Positions 46,101 to 57,320 of a stretch of DNA of 64,000 nucleotides are shown in pieces. Below the pieces are notes generated by a model. That model had not been told where the DNA came from. It was given only the letters and a program-made list of their open reading frames with translations, and did no database searches. The stretch covers positions 558,001-622,000 of the forward strand of contig JANBVO010000010.1 in assembly GCA_030052745.1 (NCBI GenBank), in the 5' to 3' direction. Source of the stretch: Pleurostoma richardsiae (taxonomy: Eukaryota; Ascomycota; Sordariomycetes; Calosphaeriales; Pleurostomataceae). Both the position numbers and the translations under genes were made by a program. The first letter of the stretch is position 1, and every line of letters begins with the position of its first letter.

Positions 46101-47025
46101 CGATTAGGCACAATCATGAAGCCATTTGATGTTTTTCAGCACAGTATATTATCAACTCGCTCGCCCGCCGACTCTCTCGCTCAGTGATACCTGATGACCG
46201 TAGGATATCAAGCTGCCCGTCATTGTGCAGAGAGACTCGAACTATCTGCCGCCAATGTGTTTCAGTCTCGCGCCGAGGCATAGGGCGAGCTCGACCTCGG
46301 GGACATTGAAATGCGAGAACAGCTCGTAAGGGGAAAAGACCCTCCTATCGGTCGAGCGAACAAGAGATTTAGATACCAAAACGATACCTCGATGACTGCT
46401 ACTTCCCCCAATTTCCACTTCAGCGCTTCTGCGTCCGACAACACCGTCTTCTCCCAGCTATGTCCCCTACCCCAACCACCCGCCCACAGCTGGTATTCGC
46501 TCAATCTGAGAACAGAAGTCCCGTCTCTCGCCGGTGACGCCCTCACGGTCCCAGCAAGGTCGATCCTCTATTCTGAACCCGCCACCATCACCATCGGCCA
46601 CGTTCGCTCTCAACCTCGGTGAGCAACATCCAGCCGACTCTTTGCAGATTGCTCGGTCACATGAGCAGCAAGGGTGACGTGTCGGTCTCGACCGCTAATT
46701 GTAACCCTAGGAATACTGAGTCCGGCGAGGACAGGAGAGCGATAAAGAAGCAGGATCGGAGAATCTCGGTATCCTGATGCGGCCCGAGACGATGATATAA
46801 TAATCCGGCTCGCCGCACGGCGTCCACAGGCCGCCGATAAATCTGGTAAAGGGTGCCTTTGTGACGGGCAGATCCGCTCCTTTTCGGCACCCCGAATATC
46901 GTAGACGGCAATGCATCGAGTGACATTAACAATATCGATGCTGACGATGACGTATTTTGCTACACCACCCCCCGACAAGGGTACGTATTGGCTCTGAGAA
47001 GGATTATAGAGCTGAGAGGAAGCTC
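43126..47025. other. 3.9-kb intergenic region, no gene recognised
   Basis: Upstream of the AA11 gene and downstream of the ataxin-2-like gene. Many short overlapping frames, none with a family signature or consistent splice map. Confidence 0.35.
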
Positions 47026-50000
47026 TCATTTAGCTTCCTCCACCGCCTCGGGGGTTCGTCCCTGCGGAGCCGTGGGGGCGGGATGATTGGCCGAAGGGCC
47101 CTGGTGTTGATTATGCTGGTAGCCCTTGCCGCCATAGCTCGTGCTGCGGGCTTGAGAGCCATAGTTATGCATCTGTTGCGGGCTTGTGCCGAATTGCTGA
47201 GGTCCACCAGTGTTATTGAATCCTCGCATGTTGGTCACTTCACGGTCGGGTTAGTATGGGCGCCCCGTGGAGCTTAGTCGTCGGTTCCTAAACTTACTTT
47301 GGCCGGGCTGCTGGGGGCCGAAGACGGTCTGTTGATACGGCATGGCGGGGCTCATGCCATACATCGGCTGGCCTTGCTGAGAGCCTTGGTGGACCATCAT
47401 GGGGGCGGCCGGCCTTCCAGGGCTCGGATAGCCGTTGGTTCCCGGAATAGGCTGTGGAAGTGCGTGACCAGGGGGTATAAACTGTGGCTGTCCCGCCGGG
47501 TACATCTGCATCTGGGGTCCTGCTGCGACCATGGGGGCAGGTCCTGCAATGTACGGCTGCGGCATGCTCATAATAGGGGTTCCCATGTGACTAGGCTGTT
47601 GCTGCATGAACTGTGGGTTCTGAGAGAAGCTGCGATATTGATTCATTTGAGGAGTTCCAGGACCCATGAATGGTTGCATGACTGGCTGCTGGTAAGGCAT
47701 CTGGGCAGGCGAGTTCATACCCGCGGGATAAGCCATCGGGACCTGGGTCATTCGAGGTGATGCGAACGACTGTGCCGAGGTGGAGTGCATCATCCTGTGG
47801 TCATCTCCGTTCGTAAAGGGGACATGGGGGCTATGACCAAGCTGACCTGCCTGCATCTGCATTGGCGCCATATGCGGTGACTGACGAGGAGCCATCGTGT
47901 GCACGCCATGCTGCATGTGGAAGGGCAGCTGATGCTGATGCGGAGCCTGGGGTGCAACGTGAGGTGGGTTCGGAGTCGCCATAGCAGCACCGGCGAAGGG
48001 CTGCCTGTCGAAGTACTCCTTGTACGTCAAGCGCATGATCGAGTCTGGCTTCTCGTCCTCGAGAAGCTGCTTCCACGTGGGAATAGTGTCGTACGACGGT
48101 CTTAGACCACCATTCTCCTCCCAGGAGCGATTGTTATGAGGTGGTGGCAGCGTCTTGATGTGCGACAAAATGAAGCACTTCTTGACATCAATTGCCTTTG
48201 TTCTGCGCCGGATGAGCTGCCCCACAACCGGAGTGGAAGCCTGCTGCACCTCGACAATGACAGTGTTCACAGTCGACCGTGGGCTGGATGCAGCACTCGG
48301 GCCGGTGGGGTTGAAGGTCTGCGCGAACGGACTGGGCCGGAACTCGTGGCTATTCGGATTCAGACGGGGAGCTGCATGGGGAGGCACATTGCTGAGGCGT
48401 CGAAAGGGTTCGACGTTGTTGGCCGGGCCGGTAGGCGGCAGACGCATGTCCTGGTTGCCATGATGTGGTGCAGGGCCCTGAGACATCTTTTGCTGCTCAA
48501 CATTACGTAGCCGCTGGGCGAGATTGCCAGTCTGCTGATTATGTCGAGGAGCATTCTGACCAGGCGAGCGGTCATTCCTATAGGACTGCCCATGATAGCC
48601 GGTTGGGCCGTACGACTGGCGGGCTCCAGGGTGTCGATTAGGCGCACCTGCTGGGGAACTCGAATGCTGCGGAGCCGTAGGTCGAGAAGTACTTCTGTTG
48701 TCCGTCGCCGGCGTCGCGGCCGCGGCCGCCGCAGAAGCAGGAGCCGGGGTCTGCTGCTCAACCGCGGGCTTTGCTTGGGTCTCCTTGGGAGCTGTAACTT
48801 CGTTTTCCTTTGCGGCCTCCTTTGCTTTGGATTTTGCGACTTCCTCAGCGTTCTGCAGAGCCTTGGCCTGGATCTGCTTTTGCTTAGCCGGATCCTTGGC
48901 AATAATCGAGATGAGGTCGCTTGGGACCGGAGTGGATAGCTTGAAGCTGTCGGCGAATTTTTTGAGCTCGATCAACTTGACTTCCTTGTCGGCCTTCGCT
49001 TTGCTGCTTCGAACCTTCTCTGCATTGAGTCGCTGTTGGGTAGCAAAGCTCTTGAAAGACTTCAGGACGTCATGCTCGACAGTAGACGTAGCACTGGGAA
49101 CAGCCGCACCCTCCTTGCCAGCTGGCGAGTTGCTCCTGCCGGCCGGGGCAGCGGGTCGAAGAGCAGCGGCCTTCTCGGCTGCGTTCTGATCTGCAGGTGT
49201 CGACTTAGTATTCTCAGAAGCCTTATCTTCTGAAACCTTCTCCTCCACCTTTGATCGGTCCGTCGCCGTCTCTGCCGGGATCGGCTTCGGTTCTGGAACA
49301 GGCGTGGGAGTCTTGGCGGGAGCCGGCGTGGCGGTCTTTGCTTCATCGGGCTTCGGGGTCGGCTGCTTGCTCAGAGGTGCACCCTTCAGCTGAGCTGAAA
49401 TAATAGCGGGATCAACGGGAACTCCCTTGACGGTCGCTTGTCCAGTCGGCGCTCGTCTCGAGGGAGGAATATACTTGTTCTCTCGGCTAGCAAGAGGGGG
49501 GAAGTCCTGTTGCCGCTTGACCCCGCTGTACCTATGCAGGTGTTAGCACAGTGAATGGGGGTAATGGCACCGCCATGCAGGCGACTTACTTGTCCTCTTC
49601 GTCAACAGCATTGTCATCTCCACCAACGAAGTCCATTACACGTTCCTCAGCAACATGTGCAGTGGTGGGAAGACTTCGCTCGATCTCGCGCGCTTTCCTC
49701 TCTGCGGCGGCCATCCTCTCCCGATATTGAGGGTGGCTCTTATCAATCGTCGTGGTATAGATACTCTCGTCATAGTCCGTCTTAAGTCCGAACAGGCGTT
49801 CATTCGTGGCGAACTGGTCCCATACGCCTTGGTTCGACGACTTCTCGAGGCTGCCATCGAGATCTTCGGGCGCATCAGGCACCCATCGTTGCAGCTCCCG
49901 CTCGCCACCAAGTCGATTATTCGAGATGGCCGTATCGGTTCGGAAACTAGAACGATTGCCTTCTGGTCCGTTAGAGAGTGCCGATGAGCTAGCTGCAAGA

Positions 50001-50992
50001 CGATCCCACGTACCGTTCTGTGTCTTCCCGTCACCCTTGGCAGCGTTGCCGCCGATGACCCGAGCATCGGTAATATCTTTCCGCTGGAAAGACATGCTTG
50101 GTTGCTCTCGCTTGCTTGCACCGTTCGCAGTGTCACCAGGGAGCTTCTTCTGCTGAACCATTTTCAGGTAGCAGCTGGAGGAGTCGGAGGGATTGTTGGC
50201 ATAGATGCCTTCGAATTCGGCTCCGGTCGCAAGCGTGATACGCACGCGCTGGCCCTGTGGCAGAGGCCGATGTCAGCTTGATGGGCCGAGGACCAGGAAA
50301 GAAGAAAGATTGTTCCTCGACAAACAATGGAGTCAGGGGGAAATTTCACAGGGTGAAGTGATGCCGGGGTGATGGCGGGCGTCGAGGTTGACGCACAGCC
50401 CAGGATGTGGGCCGAGGGTGGGTCAAGGTGTGAGGTCAAATTGAGCCAAAGCTCGAGAAGAGAGAACGATGACGGAGAGGCATCTTACCTCGCGCAGCGA
50501 ACCTGTGACCGAGGGTCTATTCGTGCTATTGCTGTTGACGTTGTTCTGCTGTGTATACGCGGTGGATCGGCCGGTGATGGGATTCTTGGCCGACGTCCAG
50601 GCCTTCTGCGAGACGGGAGGCTGTCTGAGGCAGGGGTCAGTATGCTGCTGATGGAAGCGCATCGGCGAGGCTCGGATCCATCACCAACTCGGGAAGCGGT
50701 AACCGAGGCCGCGGGAGATGCGAGCCTGTGAGGAGGAGAGAGGCGCGATGATAGGAGTGATAGATTCTTGGGCTTTGTTGGCTCCTAGGGATGGAGGAGG
50801 CTAGGGCAGGAAGAAAAAGGGTCTCGTGTCTTACCTCGAGGTCGGGCTGGACGAATTGCTGGAGCCCTTAGGATCGCCCAGCTTGCTGCTGTACAATGGG
50901 CGGGCAGCAGCGGGCGATTTGGTGTCCAAGGTGCTGGATTGGGCGGGCGATAAGTTCGCGGGTGGTTTGGACGACGATCTGGTGTCGTCCAT
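47026..50992 (-). CDS. PBP1: Ataxin-2/Pbp1 homologue (Lsm, LsmAD, PAM2; 5 exons, 1134 aa)
   Basis: Exons: 50992-50835, 50624-50489, 50254-49590, 49531-47298, 47237-47026; GT-AG introns (the last with an ACTAAC branch) and matching phases. The Lsm-type fold spans about residues 70-170 (VTGSLREGQRVRITLATGA, then EGIYANN). LsmAD lies at about 235-300 (WDQFATNERLFGLKTDYDE, then YTTTIDKSHPQYRERMAAAER). A PAM2 motif at about 710-719 (LNPNSHEFRP) is the known docking site for the MLLE domain of poly(A)-binding protein. A DFPPLASRENKYIPPSRR segment follows LsmAD. The last third is Pro/Gln/Met-rich and disordered. Pbp1 binds Pab1, promotes mRNA stability and polyadenylation control, and joins stress granules; in yeast its Met-rich region senses redox and restrains TORC1. 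The Met/Gln-rich C-terminus here is consistent with that. Confidence 0.92.
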
Positions 50993-53900
50993 GGCTGCGC
51001 TGACTTGGGGGAGAAAGTCGCCTCAAGGTAGGTGACCCAGTCGGCAGACTAAGCTGGAAGTAGCGAAGGAGGGTTCAGAACAAAAAAATAAAGGTTGAGG
51101 TAAGGGTGGAAAAGGGTGGGTGGTGGGTGCCAGTTGGCGCGGGCGGGCAGGCTGGCGGGGCTGCGGGAGCGACAGGGAACAAAAAAAGACGAGGTTGTTT
51201 GTCTTTGCCCGTTTCGACTCGCTCTGCTGGATAGCGCAGGAGCTGTCGCTGCTGGTGCGGGTGCTGGTGCGGGAAGCCCCAAGTGTCGAAGTGTCCAGTC
51301 AGAGGAGAGCCCCAAATTATGATTGCCAGATTGCCAGGACGTGGGCCAATTTCTGCTAGGGTGGCCCAAGACTTCAAGAAAATCGTCAGGTATCACAGCC
51401 GAATTTTAGACAAGAAAATAAATCCACTTCCGCGCCCGAGAGCCAATTTCTTGCATCACAAGCTCTTGACCCCCCCTGCAGAGTAATGCACGGGTGTGTT
51501 CTCGTGCCGTGCGGCAGAGCTTCGAAGGACAGATTGAAGTACAGGGGATCGAAGGATACGGGTATTGTAGGCAAGGCGGCTGGCACTGCTCTTGGTGTTC
51601 AGAGGAAGGGCCACCACGAGTTGTTCAGGACAAGCAGGTAGGCCGTGAGTGTTTGCAGTCGCTGAGTCGCAAGGAAGTTGTCGTTCGATGTGGACAGACT
51701 CGAGGAACGGCGTGCACGACCCGGGCACGGTCGAGGGCAACAAAGGTATGCGGGGAGTATTATCGGTCAGGCGAAGAAATGGCGACTGGAAGGGGACCGA
51801 CAAGTCACGGCGACAGTCGAAAAATGGAGGAGAGAAGGAGGGCGAGAGGGTGAGAGATGGGCAGAAGGCGAAGGCGAAGGCAGGCAGGAAGCCGCAACTC
51901 GTCTTTTTAGAGGGCCACAGGTCGGGCAGGCAATGAATGAGGTTCGTGTCCGAGGGTCGTCTCTCTCTGAGGTAAGGCAGGTCGGTGAATTATCGACGGG
52001 AGAAGGCCTATCGACACCAGCCAATGGATGCTGGTGCAGCCTCTCGAGACTGTAATGGTCGAAGGAGCTGGAAAGAGTTCCAGAGTGTCCAGGTCTTGCC
52101 GACGAGAGACGAGATGGAGAATTTGGAGGAGGAGGACGCACGCCCGGGGTAGGGAACGTCGGTCGGGAAGGGCGATGCGGGCGGGAAACTCACTAGCTCC
52201 GTTTGAGAGCTTCGAGCTGGTTGGAGGCGCTTGGGCGCCTGTTTCTGTTTCGGTACTTGGGGGAGGTACCTGTTAGGGTATGGACCTCAAGGACCTCAAG
52301 GACAAGGTACCTTAGGTAGGTACCTTAGGTAGGTACCTTAGGTAGGTACCTTACCTTACTGCGTAGTAGGTGCTGCACCGACGCCAGTGCAGGTACATAG
52401 GTACATTAGGTACGTCTGCCACTTAACGAGCACTAATCGCCTGAGGCAGAGACACACAATGGTGAAGCTGTGATTTGCCAATTCACAGCCAGTCACATGA
52501 GGCGTCTCTCTCACTCCTAACAAAGCTCCCGAGCTTCCCTCTCTGCAGCAAAGGCGCCTCGCTGTACGGGATACACACCCTATTGTGGCTTTTTTCTCTT
52601 GCTGCTGTTTCTTGCTGCTGCTGTGCTCTGCCGATCCAAGCTCCTAAGCAATGCGACGCAGCGTTTCTGACGCAGCGTTTCTGTCTCGGATGATGTTCCG
52701 TCGGTGGGGGCCGAGACCAGTCTGCCTACCCATCTATCTATGGGTCTATCTTCGTCCTCTGTCTTTGTCTCTGCCGGATCAAGATCTTCTGCAGATGCCT
52801 TTACATACATCTGGACCTGCAATTGGCACTCTGGAGTGTCCAGGGGCGCGTGCATTGATACAAGATTAACCCCGCATCTATCTACACCTCTACAAGACCC
52901 TTCTTGTTAGCAGCGAAAACTGCGAAAGCCCTAATACGACCGATCCAAAACTCTCTTTGCCAGAGGGGCAGTCATACAGGAAAGGCATCGGTATTTCTCG
53001 AGCATACGAGATGGCTAGACCATACCCTGCCACTAACAGTGTTGGTGCCATTGCGAGCTTAACCACGCGCGTATCAACACGCCTCGGCCAGATCAGCTCT
53101 CCCAGCCTTTCAGGGGGTTCAATTCCACGATCTCTCACTAGGAGCGAAAGTTCAAGAACCTGTAGCTCAGGCTTGCCTCCCCATCATATTCAGGCGCATC
53201 GAGGATTGAGATCTACTCCACACATCAAAAGCGTGCCTACATTGCAGTCCCACAGCGGGCGCTACAGTAGCGGGCCGTTGGGAAGCGCTTGGCTTTTGAA
53301 CTCCTGGGCCTGCCTTCGTGGTGGTTGATTGGTTGCTGGCCACGAGAGCTCGCCACCAGTAGTTGATGCCGGCCGTGGGCGTTAGCAGTTTGCGGCGAGC
53401 TCGGCCGTCCCATGTCAATGTCAGATGTGCTTTGTTGGTCCTTGTCGATTTCCTGTCTCAGCCCCCAGACTCGGCAGTCGAGCATGAGATGCGGGGGTGG
53501 TGTGTGAGCGGGAGATCAGCCTCATCCCTGGCCGTCCATCCGGCCGCGTCTTACAATTGGTTGGATCCTGCGATCTGCGCTCCCTTCTCGACGCGCAGAC
53601 TTGTACCGTGATCACAAAGCTCTGGAAAGCTCCGGCCATAGATACTGTGGATTTCCGAGAGCAATATCGGACGCGTAGCACTCTGGGATCGCGAGAGTGA
53701 TACTAACAAGACCACCTACGCAGCTTCTGGAGATCATCACACGCCGCCTCCCCTCGCCTTTGACTTGTCCCTGGCATCTCTGTCAGGCACCATTCTACAC
53801 TCATCTCCTTGTAAGCAGATTCTATCCCTCGTGCAATAAACTCGTCTTGTCGTTAAGCCCTTCCTACTGCCAAGGTCAACAAGAGGATGGGCCATCTACT

Positions 53901-54170
53901 GTTCTCTTGGGCGATCTCACGAATACGAACGACCAGGGACTAACAGTAACATCCCCTCAAGACTGTTCTAGCAGTTTTGCACATTAGACTGTTCCATTGA
54001 AAGTGATTATACAAATCTACAATATCGAACGCTCACTTTTCCGAATCCCTTCGGCTATGCATGCACGTCACTTTTCCAGACCCTATGCACCTCCGCACCG
54101 TAAAACGCCGACCAATGCTTCGAAAAGATAATCCACTTCACCACCTGATTCATTCCCTTTTCCCTCCATC
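50993..54170. other. 3.2-kb intergenic region, promoter of the ataxin-2-like gene
   Basis: Includes the tandem repeat at 52306-52352, a 14-bp direct duplication (GACGCAGCGTTTCT) at 52655-52682, and the 3' flank of the permease gene. No supported gene. Confidence 0.4.
52306..52352. repeat. Tandem repeat of GGTACCTTAGGTA (13 bp, 3.6 copies)
   Basis: Three perfect copies at 52306-52318, 52319-52331 and 52332-52344 plus a partial copy. Each unit is partly palindromic (TACCTTAGGTA). Similar TACCTA/TAGGTA words occur nearby and elsewhere in the window. Confidence 0.9.
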
Positions 54171-55841
54171 CTAGCTCAACTCATGATCCTGCAGCCGGCC
54201 TCTGTCCAGGTCCGCCTTCGCGGGCTTGACCAGCGGGTCGCGGTACACGAGCTTGTGCCCGATGTACAGCACCACGAACAGGATGAGGCTGATGTACGCG
54301 ACGAAGAAGTCGGTCGTGTTCCAGTCGATGAACACCGTGAACCCCTGCGTCAGCGTGACGAGCACGTTGAAGAACAGGCCGTAGTACGCCAGCCACGGCT
54401 GCAGCGGCGCCAGGTAGGGCAGCGCCGCGCGGCGGATGCCCTGCGCCCTGAGCGCCTGCATGAAGCGCATGTGCGACAGGTTGATGCTCGCCCAGGTGAT
54501 GAGGCCGGCCACGCCGATGATGTTGAGGAACCAGTTGAACACCTTGCCGCCCGAGGACGACAGGTTCAGGAAGGCAAGCAGGCCCCAGATGGTCGTGAAG
54601 CCCACAGCGTAGTAGGGGATGCCGTGGCGGTTCGTCCGCGTGAAGAACTGCGGCGCCTGGCCTTCGTTGGCCAGGGAGATGAGGATGCGGCTGCCCGAGT
54701 ACACGTTGGAGTTGGCGGCGGACAGGACGGCGGTCAGCAGCACGGCGTTGATGAGATCCGGCAGGACCTTGATGCCGGCCAGCTTGGCGGCGATGACGAG
54801 CGGGGAGGCGGACGCATCCGAAGCGTCGGTCATCAGGTCGGGGTTGTCGTACGGCACCAGTAGGCCGATGAAGAAGATGGTGAACACGAACAGGAACAGA
54901 ATGCCCCAGAAGGTGTTGCGGATGGCACGGGGCACCGACTTGCGCGGGTTGCGCGCCTCGCCGGCTCCGACACCTACGAGCTCGGCGCCCTGGTATGAGA
55001 ATGAGGCCTGGATCAGGACAGACCAGAAACCGACGAATTTGCCGTTAGACCCAGATACCATGTACTCGGCGAAGGGGCCAGGGTGGACCCAGTTGTGAAA
55101 GCCGAGATAGGGCTGCTTGCCAACGCCGGCGTCGACGCAGATGCCGAAGATGAGGAAGCCCACAATCGTGATGACCTTAATGCTAGCGAACCACATCTCC
55201 AGCTCACCGTACCACCGGACGGGCAGAAAGTTGACAGCCGTAAAGACCACCCAGAATATGGCGATAAAAATGCCGATGCTGAGGCCCGAGTCCCAGTACT
55301 GGATAATAAGGCCGGCCGCGGTGAGTTCGAGTGCCCAAGTGATTGCCCCTGTTCCATTGAGTCAGCAAGCCCTGCTCCTCCAGTACTGCCATTTTGATGG
55401 TAATAGAACTCCAATAAGGTAAGAAATGCGTCAGGGATGAAGCTTACAGCTAAACCAGTACAGCCAACCAATGGCAAAACCCAGCGAGGAGTCGACGAAT
55501 CGCGCGTTATAGGAGGTGAAAGAGCCGGGCGTCGGGATGAAGGTTGCCATCTCTCCCAGGCTCGTCATCACGGCGTACAAGATCGAGCCGACGAAGATGT
55601 AGGAGATCAGGCACCCGACGGGGCCGGCCTTGCTGAGGGCGCTGCCGCTGCCCAGGAACAGGCCCGTGCCGATGGTGCCCCCGATGGCGATGAACTGCAG
55701 GTGCCGGCTCGAGAGGCCACGCTCGAGCTGGTCGGCCTGGGCGGCGGAGATGGACTGCTTCTCCGGGTCGGGCGACCTGGAGGCCGTGGAGGCCATGGTG
55801 GCCGGTTGGTCGCCCGCGCTGGGCTGCTTCTCCATACCCAT
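54171..55841 (-). CDS. Amino-acid permease (YAT/GAP family, 523 aa)
   Basis: Two exons, 55841-55448 and 55348-54171, GTAAGC...CAG intron of 99 nt, continuous frame. The first helix carries the family signature (RHLQFIAIGGTIGTGLFLGSG, about residues 46-66), followed by GSILYAVMTSLGEMATFIPTPGSF and the FSYQGAELVGVGAGEARNPRKSVPRAI block near residue 260. About 12 hydrophobic segments are visible, as expected for APC-superfamily yeast amino-acid transporters, which bring amino acids across the plasma membrane by proton symport. The N-terminal about 45 residues are polar with Lys at positions 5 and 28, as in permeases controlled by ubiquitin. Substrate range cannot be read from sequence. Confidence 0.93.
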
Positions 55842-57320
55842 GGCGTGGATATCACAGGGAGAAGAGGAGGCGGTGGAGGAGGCCGAGCGGTGATATTGTA
55901 AGACGCCAAGACTCGTCAGGAGCCGAAAGGCGACGAGGTTACCAGAAACACGGGAAAGTCAATTTCTCGGTTCCCGCCCTTGGCGTTGAGGATTGTCTCC
56001 AGACACTCAGGGACAGTACCACTGCAAGTGAGAGGACACACGAGATGGCCTCAGATGGAAGACGATTTCGTAAAAGAAAGTCCAGTCGAGCAAAGACGTG
56101 ACTAATTCACGGATGATTGAAGCTCAATGCCGACGTCAGGAAGGATCCGCACCTGGAGAGGCCAGAGGCGACACGGGGAGAGAGATGAGCAGCGCAACAT
56201 GATTAAGTATGCTCAGATGCCACAGTCCCACCTGGCCCAGCTCGCAGACAGACAAGTTTTTTTTCTCTGGCGGCAATACCGAGATGTCTGTTGGTAGTCA
56301 CAATGCCATGCGGCCCCTCTCCCCTTCGGCCTCCCCCATCCAGGGCCTGGCCGGGGCTGTTGGAGGGCCAAGATGGGCGTGCAGGCGAGGCAGGGACAGG
56401 GTCATGACGTGCTCTGGTGCTTCTTCACGGGAGGACGATCTCGACGGCGTTGCAGAGCCTGCAGCGCCCTTCGACTGGCGTCAGCTCCACCGAAGCCGTT
56501 CGCCGCTGTGGGTGGAGACGCGGGCCAAGGAAATCAGCGGCTGAGGCGCGGCAAGATAGGGAGAGACTCAACACCACACTACATCTCCCGCAGAACAAGC
56601 CCAATACAAGGAAGTATCTCGATAGCATCCAGCTCGTACCCGTCGAGGGCCTCCGAGCCAATTGGAGTGACAAAACGGGTGATGGGGTCTCGTGCCGCGC
56701 AAGGTGAGAACCACCTTACTGTGGGAGAGCCACCCATCCCTGCGCGGCCGCTGTTGGTCTCCTGCAAAGAATTTTCCATCGAACAAATTTCCGCGCTCTT
56801 GGCCCGTTCGGGCAAGCCCTGGAGCATTCTGTAGCGTAACTCTAATTCCACGCATTGGCTCTCCGGGGTCGAGCCTCAACTCGTCGCCGGAGCAATGCTA
56901 CTGCTTCGGCCGCTCCCGTTCGAGCTCGCTCCCAGCTCTCGGCGTCTCTCTCGATGGCTCGTTACACCTGTGGCCCTCGAGTATATTGTAAGAGATGAGA
57001 GATGGGAAAGCCGAGGAGCCAGAAGAAGACGCCGATGGTTTCCGCTTCTCTGGCAAGGCCAAACGGCCCAATGGCCGACTTTCCGGATCGACCATGTCTT
57101 GTCATTCCCCTGTCCTGTCATTTGCTACATTCGAAAGCGGGTTGTCTCCCCGTCTGTTTGTTTGCTAATAGCAGACTGTAAAAATTGATCATCACCATCT
57201 GATCGTCCAGAAGCCATCGGGGTGCTCACGCAATTCCCGCTCTATTGCCTGTCTCACTATCCGTACAGGGGCAATCGCCGTGCATGCTGACCACCATCCT
57301 CTGCAGACGAGCCATCTTCT
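55842..57320. other. Intergenic region upstream of the permease gene
   Basis: About 1.5 kb holding the permease promoter and the 3' flank of the rvt gene. No supported gene. Confidence 0.4.

Noticed and set aside
51767-52141. 124-codon Pro/Ser-rich antisense frame upstream of the ataxin-2-like gene
   Set aside because: Low-complexity, within promoter DNA, no conserved feature or splice link to the gene.
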